Shown here: positions 51,405-59,301 of the stretch, piece after piece
Position numbering within the stretch: position 1 is the first letter of the stretch
Layout: the number at the start of each line of letters is the position of its first letter
Assembly: GCA_910585875.1 (NCBI GenBank)
Contig: CAJUIK010000005.1
Coordinates: forward strand, 1 to 64,000
DNA from: an uncultured Eubacteriales bacterium
GTDB taxonomy: Bacteria; Bacillota; Clostridia; Oscillospirales; Butyricicoccaceae
Length of the DNA: 64,000 nt
Direction: 5' to 3'
The notes under the pieces: generated by a model
Database searches by the model: none
What the model was told of the DNA's origin: nothing
What the model saw: only the letters and a program-made list of their open reading frames with translations
Program-made: the position numbers and the translations under genes

Positions 51405-53018
51405 TTACCAGGCGGCGCAAGCGCCCTCGCAGCGGGACTCTGTCCCGCCCACCAGCGTGCCGTAGGGGGTCCTGAAAATCATCTGGCTCCGGCCAAAAAT
51501 GCCCCGATTGCCGTCGAAGGAGATCTTGTGGCCCCGCTGGATCAGGCTTTCGGCCAGATGGGAGGGGAATTCCGGCTCCAAACCGATATTTTTTCCCTCG
51601 TTCCAAATCCAACGGGGAGCGTCGATACAGGCTTGGGGGTTCAGGCCGCCGTCGATCAGGCGAGTCATCACCTGCACATGGCCCTGGGGCTGCATAAAAC
51701 CGCCCATGACGCCGAAGGGCCCCACCGGCTTTCCGCCTTTGGTCAAAAAGCCGGGGATGATGGTGTGATAAGGCCGCTTGCCCGCCGCGGCCACATTGGC
51801 GCTTTCCGGCTTCAAATTGAAGCCGCTGCCCCGGTTTTGCAGGGCGACGCCCGTACCCGGAACCACCACGCCCGAGCCAAAGCCGGCGTAATTGCTCTGG
51901 ATATAGGAAATCATATTGCCTTCGTCGTCCGCGGCGCACAAATAGACGGTTCCCGGGTTTTTGGGGTCTCCTGGGGCAGGCTCCAGAGCTCTTTCGCCGA
52001 TCAGCTTCCGGCGGGCTGCGGCATATTCGGGAGACAGCATTTCCTCCACCGAAACCTTCATATACCGGGGGTCTGCGATGTAGTGCAAGCCGTCGATAAA
52101 GGCCAGCTTGACGGCTTCGATCTGCCGGTGCAGAGCCAAGGGATCGTCCAGCGGCGCGGGATCAAAACCGTTGAGAATATTCAGGGCCATCAAGGCGATG
52201 ATGCCTTGGCCGTTGGGCGGCAGCTCCCAAACCTCGTACCCGTGATAGGGAACGCTGACCGGATCCACCCATTGGACCTCATGCTCGGCCAGATCCTCCT
52301 TGCGCAGGAAGCCGCCGAACTGCTCCGAAGCCTGGGCGATTTTCTCCGCGATGTCCCCATGGTAGTAGTCCTTGCCCTGGGTTTTTCCGATCGTCTCCAG
52401 CGTGTCGGCCAAGTCCGGGTTGCGGAAGAGCTGGCCGGGGCGGGGCGCTTCGCCGCCGGGCATAAAGACCTTGAACCACTCCTGATATTGGGGGCCGCAG
52501 TCTGTCTTTTCCCGCAGTTTGGCGGCCATGGTGTTGATGCTGCTCCAAGTCAGGGTGGCCAGCGCCTGTCCCTCTCGGGCATAGCGGACGGCCGGCGCCA
52601 TCGCCTGGCTCAGGGGCAGGCGGCCGTATTTTTCGTTGACGGCGGCCCAAGCGGCGGGGGCGCCGGGCACGGTGACAGGCTCAAAGCCCAGGCTGGGCAT
52701 TTCTTTGTGCCCTTGATCCAGCATTTTTTGCAAATCAAAAGCCCGGCCCATGACGCCGGTGGAGTTCATGCCGTGCAGAGGCCCTCCTTTTTCGCTGAAG
52801 ATGGCAAAAGCGTCGCTGCCGGCGCCGTTAGACTGGGGTTCCAGCACAGTCAGGCAGGCGGCGGCCGCAATGGCGGCGTCGAAGGCGTTGCCCCCCTGCT
52901 TGAGCATATCCAACCCGGCCTGGGCGGCCAGATGGTTGGAAGTAGCGCACATCCCCCGGGGCGCGTAAACGGCGTACCGCCGGGAAGGATACGGATACAG
53001 AGCAGATTGTTCCAGCAT
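51405..53018 (-). CDS. gamma-glutamyltransferase-family protein
   Basis: 537 residues of the Ntn-hydrolase gamma-glutamyltranspeptidase family. The start of the family fold (GMCATSNHLAAQAGLDMLKQ and GGNAFDAAIAAAACL) is clear. The self-cleavage/nucleophile Thr is probably T357 in NPGTVYLCAADDEGN. It has no signal peptide, so it is probably cytoplasmic, as in the YwrD-like branch. Activity on glutathione or gamma-glutamyl peptides is likely, but the substrate is unproven. A 52-residue ORF precedes it by 25 bases under a shared promoter. Confidence 0.92.
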   Translation of the reverse strand: MLEQSALYPYPSRRYAVYAPRGMCATSNHLAAQAGLDMLKQGGNAFDAAIAAAACLTVLEPQSNGAGSDAFAIFSEKGGPLHGMNSTGVMGRAFDLQKMLDQGHKEMPSLGFEPVTVPGAPAAWAAVNEKYGRLPLSQAMAPAVRYAREGQALATLTWSSINTMAAKLREKTDCGPQYQEWFKVFMPGGEAPRPGQLFRNPDLADTLETIGKTQGKDYYHGDIAEKIAQASEQFGGFLRKEDLAEHEVQWVDPVSVPYHGYEVWELPPNGQGIIALMALNILNGFDPAPLDDPLALHRQIEAVKLAFIDGLHYIADPRYMKVSVEEMLSPEYAAARRKLIGERALEPAPGDPKNPGTVYLCAADDEGNMISYIQSNYAGFGSGVVVPGTGVALQNRGSGFNLKPESANVAAAGKRPYHTIIPGFLTKGGKPVGPFGVMGGFMQPQGHVQVMTRLIDGGLNPQACIDAPRWIWNEGKNIGLEPEFPSHLAESLIQRGHKISFDGNRGIFGRSQMIFRTPYGTLVGGTESRCEGACAAW

Positions 53019-53043
53019 TTTGCGTTCTCCTCTCGATTTCTTT

Positions 53044-53202
53044 TTATTTCATCCCATATCTGCGAGCCAGCTCTTCCAGTTCCTCTTCGTCCGCGTTGCG
53101 AATCCTGTCCTCGTCCAGCAGCATAGCGCCCAGCCCGCAGGCAGCGCCCGCATAAATTTCATTCAGCAGCTTCTCGCGCAGCCGCTCCGCTTGGTTTTCC
53201 AT
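53044..53202 (-). CDS. small acidic protein upstream of ggt
   Basis: 52 residues beginning MENQAERLREKLLNEIYAGA and ending ELARRYGMK. It is charged and helical, with one Cys and no membrane segment. Its codon usage is like the neighbouring genes. AAAGGGG precedes the ATG, and the promoter at 53242-53270 reads directly into it. Co-transcription with the gamma-glutamyltransferase gene suggests a linked role, but the family is unknown. Confidence 0.65.
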   Translation of the reverse strand: MENQAERLREKLLNEIYAGAACGLGAMLLDEDRIRNADEEELEELARRYGMK

Positions 53203-53241
53203 GGCGTTTCCCAGCCCCTTTCCAATAGAGCTCTTATTGAT

Positions 53242-53270
53242 ATTATATCATAGCGGCAAACCCGCCGCAA
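53242..53270 (-). promoter_or_regulatory. promoter of small gene and ggt
   Basis: Minus-strand TTGCGG (53270-53265), 17 bases, TATAAT (53247-53242). Confidence 0.6.
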
Positions 53271-53345
53271 TCTCTTCCCGCAAATCAGGAAGGAATTGCG
53301 GAATAGAGGCCCTCTTCGCCCCTTTTTCTTCCGCCCAAACATCAT

Positions 53346-53374
53346 AAAAGCGGACGCCAGGGCGTCCGCTTTTT
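53346..53374. terminator. terminator of the rimP-infB operon
   Basis: AAAAGCGGACGCC (53346-53358) pairs with GGCGTCCGCTTTT (53361-53373), with T-runs on both strands. It directly follows the stop of the last operon gene. Confidence 0.9.
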
Positions 53375-53608
53375 TCATTCCTGTTTGCCGAAAAGCCGGC
53401 GCATTTTTTCCGCCATTCTGCTCTTTCGGGCTTGTGTTTGGGCCTGGTCGATTCGCCAGGTCTGGCCGTCCCAGGTCAATACGTCGCCGGGGGCTGTTTC
53501 AGGGGGCAGCTGGGCCCGCGGGGCGTCCCAAAGGCTGCCCGTTCCCTCCAACACGGCGGTTTCCCCTTCCAGCCGGTCCAAGATATAGTCACCGGGCGGT
53601 ATCCACAT
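53375..53608 (-). CDS. DUF3006-family protein
   Basis: 77 residues. The text YILDRLEGETAVLEG and GDVLTWDGQTWRID is typical of the short DUF3006 proteins that accompany ComEC-like metallo-hydrolases. The C-terminus is basic. Its start overlaps the preceding metallo-beta-lactamase gene by 20 bases, indicating coupled translation. The biochemical role is unknown. It is the last gene of the long operon. Confidence 0.85.
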   Translation of the reverse strand: MWIPPGDYILDRLEGETAVLEGTGSLWDAPRAQLPPETAPGDVLTWDGQTWRIDQAQTQARKSRMAEKMRRLFGKQE

Positions 53609-54467
53609 AGAGCTGGCCCTCCTCGACCCGAACTACAACAGTCCCCTGCAAATCCGTGCGGTAAATCTGGCATCCCATCCGCTCCAGCCGGTCCAGCACC
53701 TCCTGGGAGGGGTGGCCGTAGCTGTTGCCCGCGCCCACGCTGACGACGCAGTACTCCGGCTGGATAACGTCCAGCAGGGTTTTAGAGGAGGAGGTTTTGC
53801 TTCCATGGTGGCCCGCTTTGAGCACAGTGACAGGCGCCGCGCTGGATGCAAACTCCTTTTCCACAGGGGTTTCCGCATCGCCGGTGAGCAAAAAAGAATA
53901 GGGGCCGTAAGTAACCCGTATCACCAGGGAAATATTATTGGCGTCGTCCGCCTCATAGCCCTTGGCGGGCCACAGCAGCTCCAGCTGGGCCTGGCCCAGT
54001 TCAAAGGTATCCCCCGCTTGGCCCAGCCTAGTTTCTGCGCCGCAGCGCTCCACGCTGTCCAGCATGGTTTCAAACGCACGGGTATAGCTGACCATATCTG
54101 GCATAACAAAGGTCTGGCAGCCGAAGGCGTCGATCACAGCGGCCATGCTGCCGATATGGTCGGCGTGGGGATGGGAGGCGAAGACATATTTGGGCTCTTC
54201 CAGCCGCTGCTCTTGCAGATATTCCAACAGGCTTTCCCGGCAATCCGGGGTTCCGGCGTCCACCAGGGCGCTCTCCCCGTCGCAGCGCAGCAAGACGGCG
54301 TCCCCCTGGCCCACGTCGATAAAATGGACCTCCAGCTCTCCCGGAGGCGCCGCCGGCGCCAAGTATTGCGAAACGGCGTAATACAGAAAGGCAGCGGCCG
54401 CCGCCAACAGAGCGGCCAGCTCTTTTTTGACCCTGCTTTTAATTTTTCTCTTTGTGGATTTTTTCAT
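53589..54467 (-). CDS. ComEC/Rec2-like metallo-beta-lactamase-fold protein
   Basis: 292 residues. A basic start and one membrane helix (about 16-38) precede an MBL domain with VHFIDVGQGDAVLL and the metal motif HPHADH at residues 99-104, then LTGDAE and LKAGHHGSKTS. It is the stand-alone hydrolase domain of ComEC without the channel part, and probably a wall-side nuclease or phosphodiesterase. Its ATG overlaps the peptidase stop (ATGA). Confidence 0.92.
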   Translation of the reverse strand: MKKSTKRKIKSRVKKELAALLAAAAAFLYYAVSQYLAPAAPPGELEVHFIDVGQGDAVLLRCDGESALVDAGTPDCRESLLEYLQEQRLEEPKYVFASHPHADHIGSMAAVIDAFGCQTFVMPDMVSYTRAFETMLDSVERCGAETRLGQAGDTFELGQAQLELLWPAKGYEADDANNISLVIRVTYGPYSFLLTGDAETPVEKEFASSAAPVTVLKAGHHGSKTSSSKTLLDVIQPEYCVVSVGAGNSYGHPSQEVLDRLERMGCQIYRTDLQGTVVVRVEEGQLYVDTAR

Positions 54468-55969
54468 AATCTCCTCAACAGGCTTTCATAAAAGTCAACG
54501 CCGGCTGCAAAGCTCTGGCAGCTCAACCGCTCGTCCGCCCCGTGGACGGCGGCCAGCGTCTGGGGGGCCGCCGGCATGGGAACAAACCGAAGGATATTTT
54601 CCGAAAATTCCTGATAGTGCTTGCTGTCCGTGCCGGCGGGCAAAATGACGGGAATGCAGCTGATGCGGCCGTAAATTTCCTCCGCCGCCGAAACCACCGT
54701 CTGATAGATATTTCCCTGATAGGGAGACAGAGGCGAGGGCTGCTGGCAAGACGACATTTCCACCGTCACCGGCAAATCCGCCGTCAGCGCCTTCAGATAG
54801 TCCAGGATTTTCTCGCCGGTATCTCCCTGCAAAAGCCGGGCGTCGACTGTGGCTCGGGCGGTTTCAGGCAACACGTTGGCCGCCGACCCGCCCTGGATTT
54901 GGGTGACGGCAAAGGTGGTGTGGAACAGGGCGGAAAGCTGCGGATTGCGCCGGAGGCTCCAAAAAAGCAGCCGCTTGGCGGCGGGCAAATTGGCGGCCCA
55001 CACCCTCTGCCAAAAGCCCATCGCCGGGGCGGATAAAACCAGCGCCCGACGCGCCGCGGGCAGCAGCCGTTTGCGCGGCGCCGCCGCCTCAATGCGGCAG
55101 ATCGCCTCGGCCAGAGAGCCCGCCGCCGTGTGTTCTGGCGGCGCGGCGGCGTGGCCCGCCTTGGCCTTGGCCGTCAGCTGGAAAACCGCGCTCCCCTTTT
55201 CCGCCACGCCCACCAGGGCGGCGGGAAACCGGGGATTGCCCAGATGGGCCGGGGCGATATGGCCCCCTTCGTCCAAAATCAGGTCAAAATGCAGCCCCCG
55301 CCGGCGGATCTCTTGGGCGATATTGGCCGCTCCCCGCCGGCCGCCGGTTTCTTCGTCGCTGCCAAAGGCGAAGTAAACGTCTCGCCCAGGCTCAAAGCCC
55401 TGCTCCAGCAGCTCCTCCGCCGCGCTGAGCAAGCCGGTCAGCACGCCCTTGCAGTCCAGCGCCCCCCGGCCGTAGACATAGCCGTCCTGAATCTGGCCGC
55501 CAAAGGGCTCCGCGGCCCATTTCTGCCCCTCCACAGGCGTCACGTCCATATGGGCGCAGAACAAAGCCGGCTGTTTCTTTCCCGGATCCGGGCTGCGCCA
55601 TTGCAGCAGCAACCCGCCCCCCAGGGTGTAGATGGGCCGCATGGCGGCGAAAACCAGGGGAAACTCCCGCTCCATCCACCGATGAAATTGATCCAGGGCC
55701 TTTTCGTCCCCTGTGACGGTGGGAATTTGAATCGCCTGGGAAAGCCGCCGGGCCAGCCGAGCTTCCCGCTCCTCGTTCCTCGGGGGCGTCTGAAGCCGAG
55801 TGTCCAGCTTGCGGGCCTTTAGCGAAACCGCCGCCGCCCGCAGAACAAAGAATCCGGCGCCGGCCAAAACCAGCAGAATCAGCAGCCCGTTGACCCAAAA
55901 GCCGAAGCGGGCGGTAAAATTGCTGGCGAAAATCTGAAAAGACGCCGCCAAATCTCTAAAAAAGGTCAT
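54464..55969 (-). CDS. membrane-anchored M20-family metallopeptidase
   Basis: About 501 residues. An N-terminal helix at about 25-45 is followed by a zinc carboxypeptidase domain with CAHMDVTPVEGQKW, YGRGALDCKGVLTG, the catalytic DEETGGRRG, and PAGTDSKHYQ near the end. It resembles the PM20D1/carboxypeptidase-S-like branch. ATG 55969 follows GAGGTGAT; an in-frame GTG at 55978 lies inside that site. It overlaps the ribF end by 14 bases. Substrates could be N-acyl amino acids or peptides. Confidence 0.92.
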   Translation of the reverse strand: MTFFRDLAASFQIFASNFTARFGFWVNGLLILLVLAGAGFFVLRAAAVSLKARKLDTRLQTPPRNEEREARLARRLSQAIQIPTVTGDEKALDQFHRWMEREFPLVFAAMRPIYTLGGGLLLQWRSPDPGKKQPALFCAHMDVTPVEGQKWAAEPFGGQIQDGYVYGRGALDCKGVLTGLLSAAEELLEQGFEPGRDVYFAFGSDEETGGRRGAANIAQEIRRRGLHFDLILDEGGHIAPAHLGNPRFPAALVGVAEKGSAVFQLTAKAKAGHAAAPPEHTAAGSLAEAICRIEAAAPRKRLLPAARRALVLSAPAMGFWQRVWAANLPAAKRLLFWSLRRNPQLSALFHTTFAVTQIQGGSAANVLPETARATVDARLLQGDTGEKILDYLKALTADLPVTVEMSSCQQPSPLSPYQGNIYQTVVSAAEEIYGRISCIPVILPAGTDSKHYQEFSENILRFVPMPAAPQTLAAVHGADERLSCQSFAAGVDFYESLLRRL

Positions 55970-56882
55970 GGATATCACCTCGGCCGTCCTGTTCCAACAG
56001 AGTCTGGGCCTTTTGGGAGTCCTGGGCGATCTGCTGGATCAGCATGACGCTGTTTTCAAATTTCTTTTCCCCTCGGAGATAGCGGCACAGCCAGAGCCGA
56101 ACCTGCCGGCCGTAAAGATCCTCCTGGAGGCCCAGGATGTTGGTTTCCACCGTGGACCCGCCGCCGGTGCGGAAGGTAGGCCGTAAACCCACGTTGGTGA
56201 CGCCGGGCAGCAGCCGGCCGTCCTCCAGCTGCACCCAGGCGGCGTATACCCCCGCGGCGGGCAGCAAGGCCCCTTCCGGCGGCTGGATATTGATTGTGGG
56301 CAGCCCCATGGTCCGTCCCCGGCCGTCGCCATGAATCACAGGGCCCGCCAGGGAAAAAGGCCGGCCCAAGCAGAGCCGGGCCTCCTCCGGACGGCCCTCC
56401 CGCAGCAGGGTGCGGATCAGCGTGGAGCTGACTGTCCGCCCCCCTTCCGTCACCGGAGGCGCCGTCCGGCTGGCCAGGCCCTTTTGGACGCAGAGGCGCT
56501 CCAGCAGGCGGCTATCCCCCGCCGCCCGGGCGCCGAAGTGAAAATTTTCCCCGCAGCACAGCCCAGCGCAGCGATACCGCCCAATCAGCGTCTCTATAAA
56601 TTCCTCTGGCGACTGGCTGGCGAAGCCCCTGTCAAAGGGGGTCATCACGATCTCCTCCATGCCTTGGGCGGCGAAAATCTGCCGCCGCTCCGCCGCTGTG
56701 GTCAGCAGAGGCGGGGCGCCGCCGCCTACCACGGCTTGAGGATGGTTTTCATAAGTAAAGACCCCGGCCCGCAGCCCGCGGCGGGCGGCCAGCTTTCGGG
56801 CCTCCCCCAAAATGGCCTGATGGCCCTTATGTACCCCGTCAAAAAAACCCAGGGCATAAATCACGCCGTTTTCCCGGCCCAT
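55956..56882 (-). CDS. ribF: bifunctional riboflavin kinase/FAD synthetase
   Basis: 308 residues. The N-terminal nucleotidyltransferase has GFFDGVHKGHQAIL and TVSSTLIRTLL. The C-terminal flavokinase begins LGRPFSLAGPVIHGDGRGR with the PTIN motif. It makes FMN and FAD for the many flavoproteins of the cell. Its place after truB is the usual Firmicute order. No FMN riboswitch precedes it. Confidence 0.96.
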   Translation of the reverse strand: MGRENGVIYALGFFDGVHKGHQAILGEARKLAARRGLRAGVFTYENHPQAVVGGGAPPLLTTAAERRQIFAAQGMEEIVMTPFDRGFASQSPEEFIETLIGRYRCAGLCCGENFHFGARAAGDSRLLERLCVQKGLASRTAPPVTEGGRTVSSTLIRTLLREGRPEEARLCLGRPFSLAGPVIHGDGRGRTMGLPTINIQPPEGALLPAAGVYAAWVQLEDGRLLPGVTNVGLRPTFRTGGGSTVETNILGLQEDLYGRQVRLWLCRYLRGEKKFENSVMLIQQIAQDSQKAQTLLEQDGRGDIHDLF

Positions 56883-56903
56883 GATCTCCGCTCCTTCTCT
56901 TTT

Positions 56904-57809
56904 TTAAGCGAACATTTTATGACAGAAAATCGCCGGCGGGCCCGCCTCCAGCAAGCCCCCTTTGCCCGCCATGATAAATTCCCCCTCCGGGCCGTAGACC
57001 CGGCAAAGGACGCCTTCCGGCGGAATCTCCCCCTGGGCCAAGTGCCGCCGGGCGGCGTGGGCACCGTTGGCCGCCCGGCGGGCGCCTTCCGGCGTCAGCG
57101 TCACGGCGGGCAAGTCGGAAAACACGCTGTCCACTGGCAGAATACTCTCTGCCAGCTCCCCGGCCTCGTGACGCCGCCGAACCTCCTCCAGGTTCAGAGC
57201 GTCCTCCAGCCGGACTTGCCCGGCCCGCAGCCGGGTCAAACCGCTCATGATGGCGCCGCAACCCAGTTTTTGGCCGATATCGTGGCACAGGGTGCGGATA
57301 TATCCGCCCTTGGAACAGCAAACCCGCAGCCGCCCCCGAGGAGGCTGATACTCCAGCAGCTCCAGCTGGGGCAGGCTGATAAACCGGGGCTGCCGCTCCA
57401 CCGTCTTGCCCTGGCGGGCCAGGTCATAAAGCCGCACGCCGTCCTTTTGAATAGCGGAATACATGGGGGGCAGCTGGTCGTAGCCGCCGGCGAAGGATTG
57501 GACCGCCTCTTCCAGCGTCTTCCTGTCCGCCTCTACTGGGCTCTGACGCAGGATGGCTCCGGTGGAATCCTGGGTGTCGGTTTCCACCCCCAGCACAAAT
57601 TCCGCCAGATATTCCTTGTCCGCGCCAGAGGCGTACTCGCTGGCCCGGGCGGCGGACCCCAGCAGAATCACTAGCAGGCCCTGGGCCATGGGGTCCAGCG
57701 TGCCGGCGTGGCCGATGCGCCGGAACCGCAGAATCCCCCGGAGCTTGGCGACGGCGTCGTGGGAGGTGAAACCCGGCTGCTTGTTGAGCAGCAAAATGCC
57801 GTTATACAT
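56904..57809 (-). CDS. truB: tRNA pseudouridine-55 synthase
   Basis: 301 residues. The catalytic Asp39 is in GHAGTLDPMAQGLLVI; YNGILLLNKQPGFTSHDAV opens the protein and a PUA-like end closes it. It modifies U55 in the T-loop of tRNAs. It overlaps nrnA by eight bases and precedes ribF by 21 bases. Confidence 0.96.
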   Translation of the reverse strand: MYNGILLLNKQPGFTSHDAVAKLRGILRFRRIGHAGTLDPMAQGLLVILLGSAARASEYASGADKEYLAEFVLGVETDTQDSTGAILRQSPVEADRKTLEEAVQSFAGGYDQLPPMYSAIQKDGVRLYDLARQGKTVERQPRFISLPQLELLEYQPPRGRLRVCCSKGGYIRTLCHDIGQKLGCGAIMSGLTRLRAGQVRLEDALNLEEVRRRHEAGELAESILPVDSVFSDLPAVTLTPEGARRAANGAHAARRHLAQGEIPPEGVLCRVYGPEGEFIMAGKGGLLEAGPPAIFCHKMFA

Positions 57810-58776
57810 AGCCCAGCGCCTCCTGAGCCGCCGCCGTCACGCGGGCCAGACAGTCTTCCCCCGGCCCCTTCAGCGTGCAGCCCGCCGCCCGGCTATGGCC
57901 GCCGCCGCCAAAGCGAGCGCACAGGGCTGAAGCGTCCAAACCGCCGTCCGAACGGACGGAGGCTTTGTATTGGTCCTCTCCAGTCTCGATGAGGACGACG
58001 GCGCAGCTCACCCCTTCGACCTGTCGGGGCAGAGCGGCCAGATTGTCCAGGTCGTCGGGCCCGGCGCCGATTGCCTGGATCTCCCGCTGAGTCAGCAGGG
58101 CGACGGCGATTTTGCCTTGGGCGGAAAAAATCAGCCGCTCAAAGAGCAGCCGCTCCGCCTGGAACCGGGCCCGGGTTTTGGTTTCAAAAAAAGCCTGATT
58201 GACAGCCTGGCAGTCCAGCCCCTGCTCCATGCAATAGGCGGCGGCCCGATGGGATTGGGCCGTGGTATTGGCGTAGCGGAAGCATCCGGTGTCCGTGGCC
58301 ACGGCAGTGTAAATCCCCTGGCAGAAAGCCAGATCGGCCGGCGCCTCCAGCAGCAGGGCCAGCCGCCAGACCAGCTCCCCTGTGGCGGCGCAGCCGGCGT
58401 CCAGCAAGGTCAGGCGGGCATAGCCCTGGTTGGAGGGGTGATGGTCTATGCACAGATCCACGTTGCCCCGCCAAATTTGGGCGCTTTCGGGCAGCAGGTT
58501 CTCGTCGGCCACATCCGCCGCGACCACCGTTTCCGGCTGAAACTCCGCCGGGGCGATCAGCCCGTCATATAAAAACCGGTATTTCTCCGTCAGATCCTCG
58601 TTGGCCTGCATCCAGGCGGTTTTGCCCAGCCGGCGCAGCAGGCGGCACAGGGCGGCGGCGGAGCCTGCTGTATCCCCGTCGGGCCGGCGATGGGTCAGAA
58701 TCAAAAACCCCTGCCGGCGGCGGAGGAATTCCGCCGTCTCATTCAGCGTCGCCAGGGTTCTCTCGTTTGTCTTCAT
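57802..58776 (-). CDS. nrnA: DHH-family oligoribonuclease/pAp phosphatase NrnA
   Basis: 324 residues. The DHH phosphoesterase motifs are DGD at 33-35, and DHH at 111-113 in IDHHPSNQ. The C-terminal DHHA1 domain ends with RFGGGGHSRAAG. It degrades nano-RNAs and pAp. ATG 58776 follows AGGAGGA and lies within the end of rbfA (38-base overlap). Its place in the infB-truB cluster is common in Clostridia and Bacilli relatives. Confidence 0.94.
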   Translation of the reverse strand: MKTNERTLATLNETAEFLRRRQGFLILTHRRPDGDTAGSAAALCRLLRRLGKTAWMQANEDLTEKYRFLYDGLIAPAEFQPETVVAADVADENLLPESAQIWRGNVDLCIDHHPSNQGYARLTLLDAGCAATGELVWRLALLLEAPADLAFCQGIYTAVATDTGCFRYANTTAQSHRAAAYCMEQGLDCQAVNQAFFETKTRARFQAERLLFERLIFSAQGKIAVALLTQREIQAIGAGPDDLDNLAALPRQVEGVSCAVVLIETGEDQYKASVRSDGGLDASALCARFGGGGHSRAAGCTLKGPGEDCLARVTAAAQEALGYV

Positions 58777-59134
58777 CCAGATCCTCCTGAGAAAGCTCCG
58801 GCAGCTGGCTGAGCAGCCGGTTGATATGGGCGCCCGCCTGGATAGAATCATCCAGCACAAACACCAGCTCCGGGGTATAGCGCAGGCTCAGGCTGTGGGC
58901 CAGCTGCCGGCGCAGATAGCCAGAACAGGATTGCAGCCCTTTTTTCAGCTCCTTCTGGTCGTAATCTCCCATGGCGCTGATATAAACTTTGCACCAGCGC
59001 AGATCGTTGGTGACTTCGCAGCGCAGGACGCTGAGCAGACCGCCGCCCAAGCGGGGGTCTTTCACCGTGGGCAGCAGCTCCGCCAGCGCCCGCATCACTT
59101 CTTCGCTGATTCTATCAATTCGATTAGAAGGCAT
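58739..59134 (-). CDS. rbfA: ribosome-binding factor A
   Basis: 131 residues of the KH-like RbfA fold. NRIDRISEEVMRALAELL and KVYISAMGDYDQKE are family text, as is the end LVFVLDDSIQAGAHINRLL. It assists 16S maturation and 30S assembly. The acidic tail after residue 115 overlaps the nrnA start. Confidence 0.95.
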   Translation of the reverse strand: MPSNRIDRISEEVMRALAELLPTVKDPRLGGGLLSVLRCEVTNDLRWCKVYISAMGDYDQKELKKGLQSCSGYLRRQLAHSLSLRYTPELVFVLDDSIQAGAHINRLLSQLPELSQEDLDEDKRENPGDAE

Positions 59135-59301
59135 ATTTTTTCTCCTTCCGCCGGTCGGGACAGCCCGGCGGCCAAATAACGCGGCCCAAGCGCGCAGACG
59201 GCCTTCGGCAATGACGCCGGCGGCCTCTGGCGCAGCAGTCCCGGCCTGGGGCGCCCAGGCGGACGAATCCGCCGGACCGCCCCGGGGCGCGGCCGCGGCG
59301 A
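59135..59301 (-). other. GC-rich gap between infB and rbfA
   Basis: 167 bases without a gene in an otherwise tight operon. It contains several GC-rich complementary segments (for example GGCGGTCC with GGACGAATCCGCC-like partners), which could fold stably. No T-run is seen. Confidence 0.4.

Noticed and set aside
56883..56903. FMN riboswitch before ribF
   Set aside because: The gene lies 21 bases after truB; there is no room for an aptamer.
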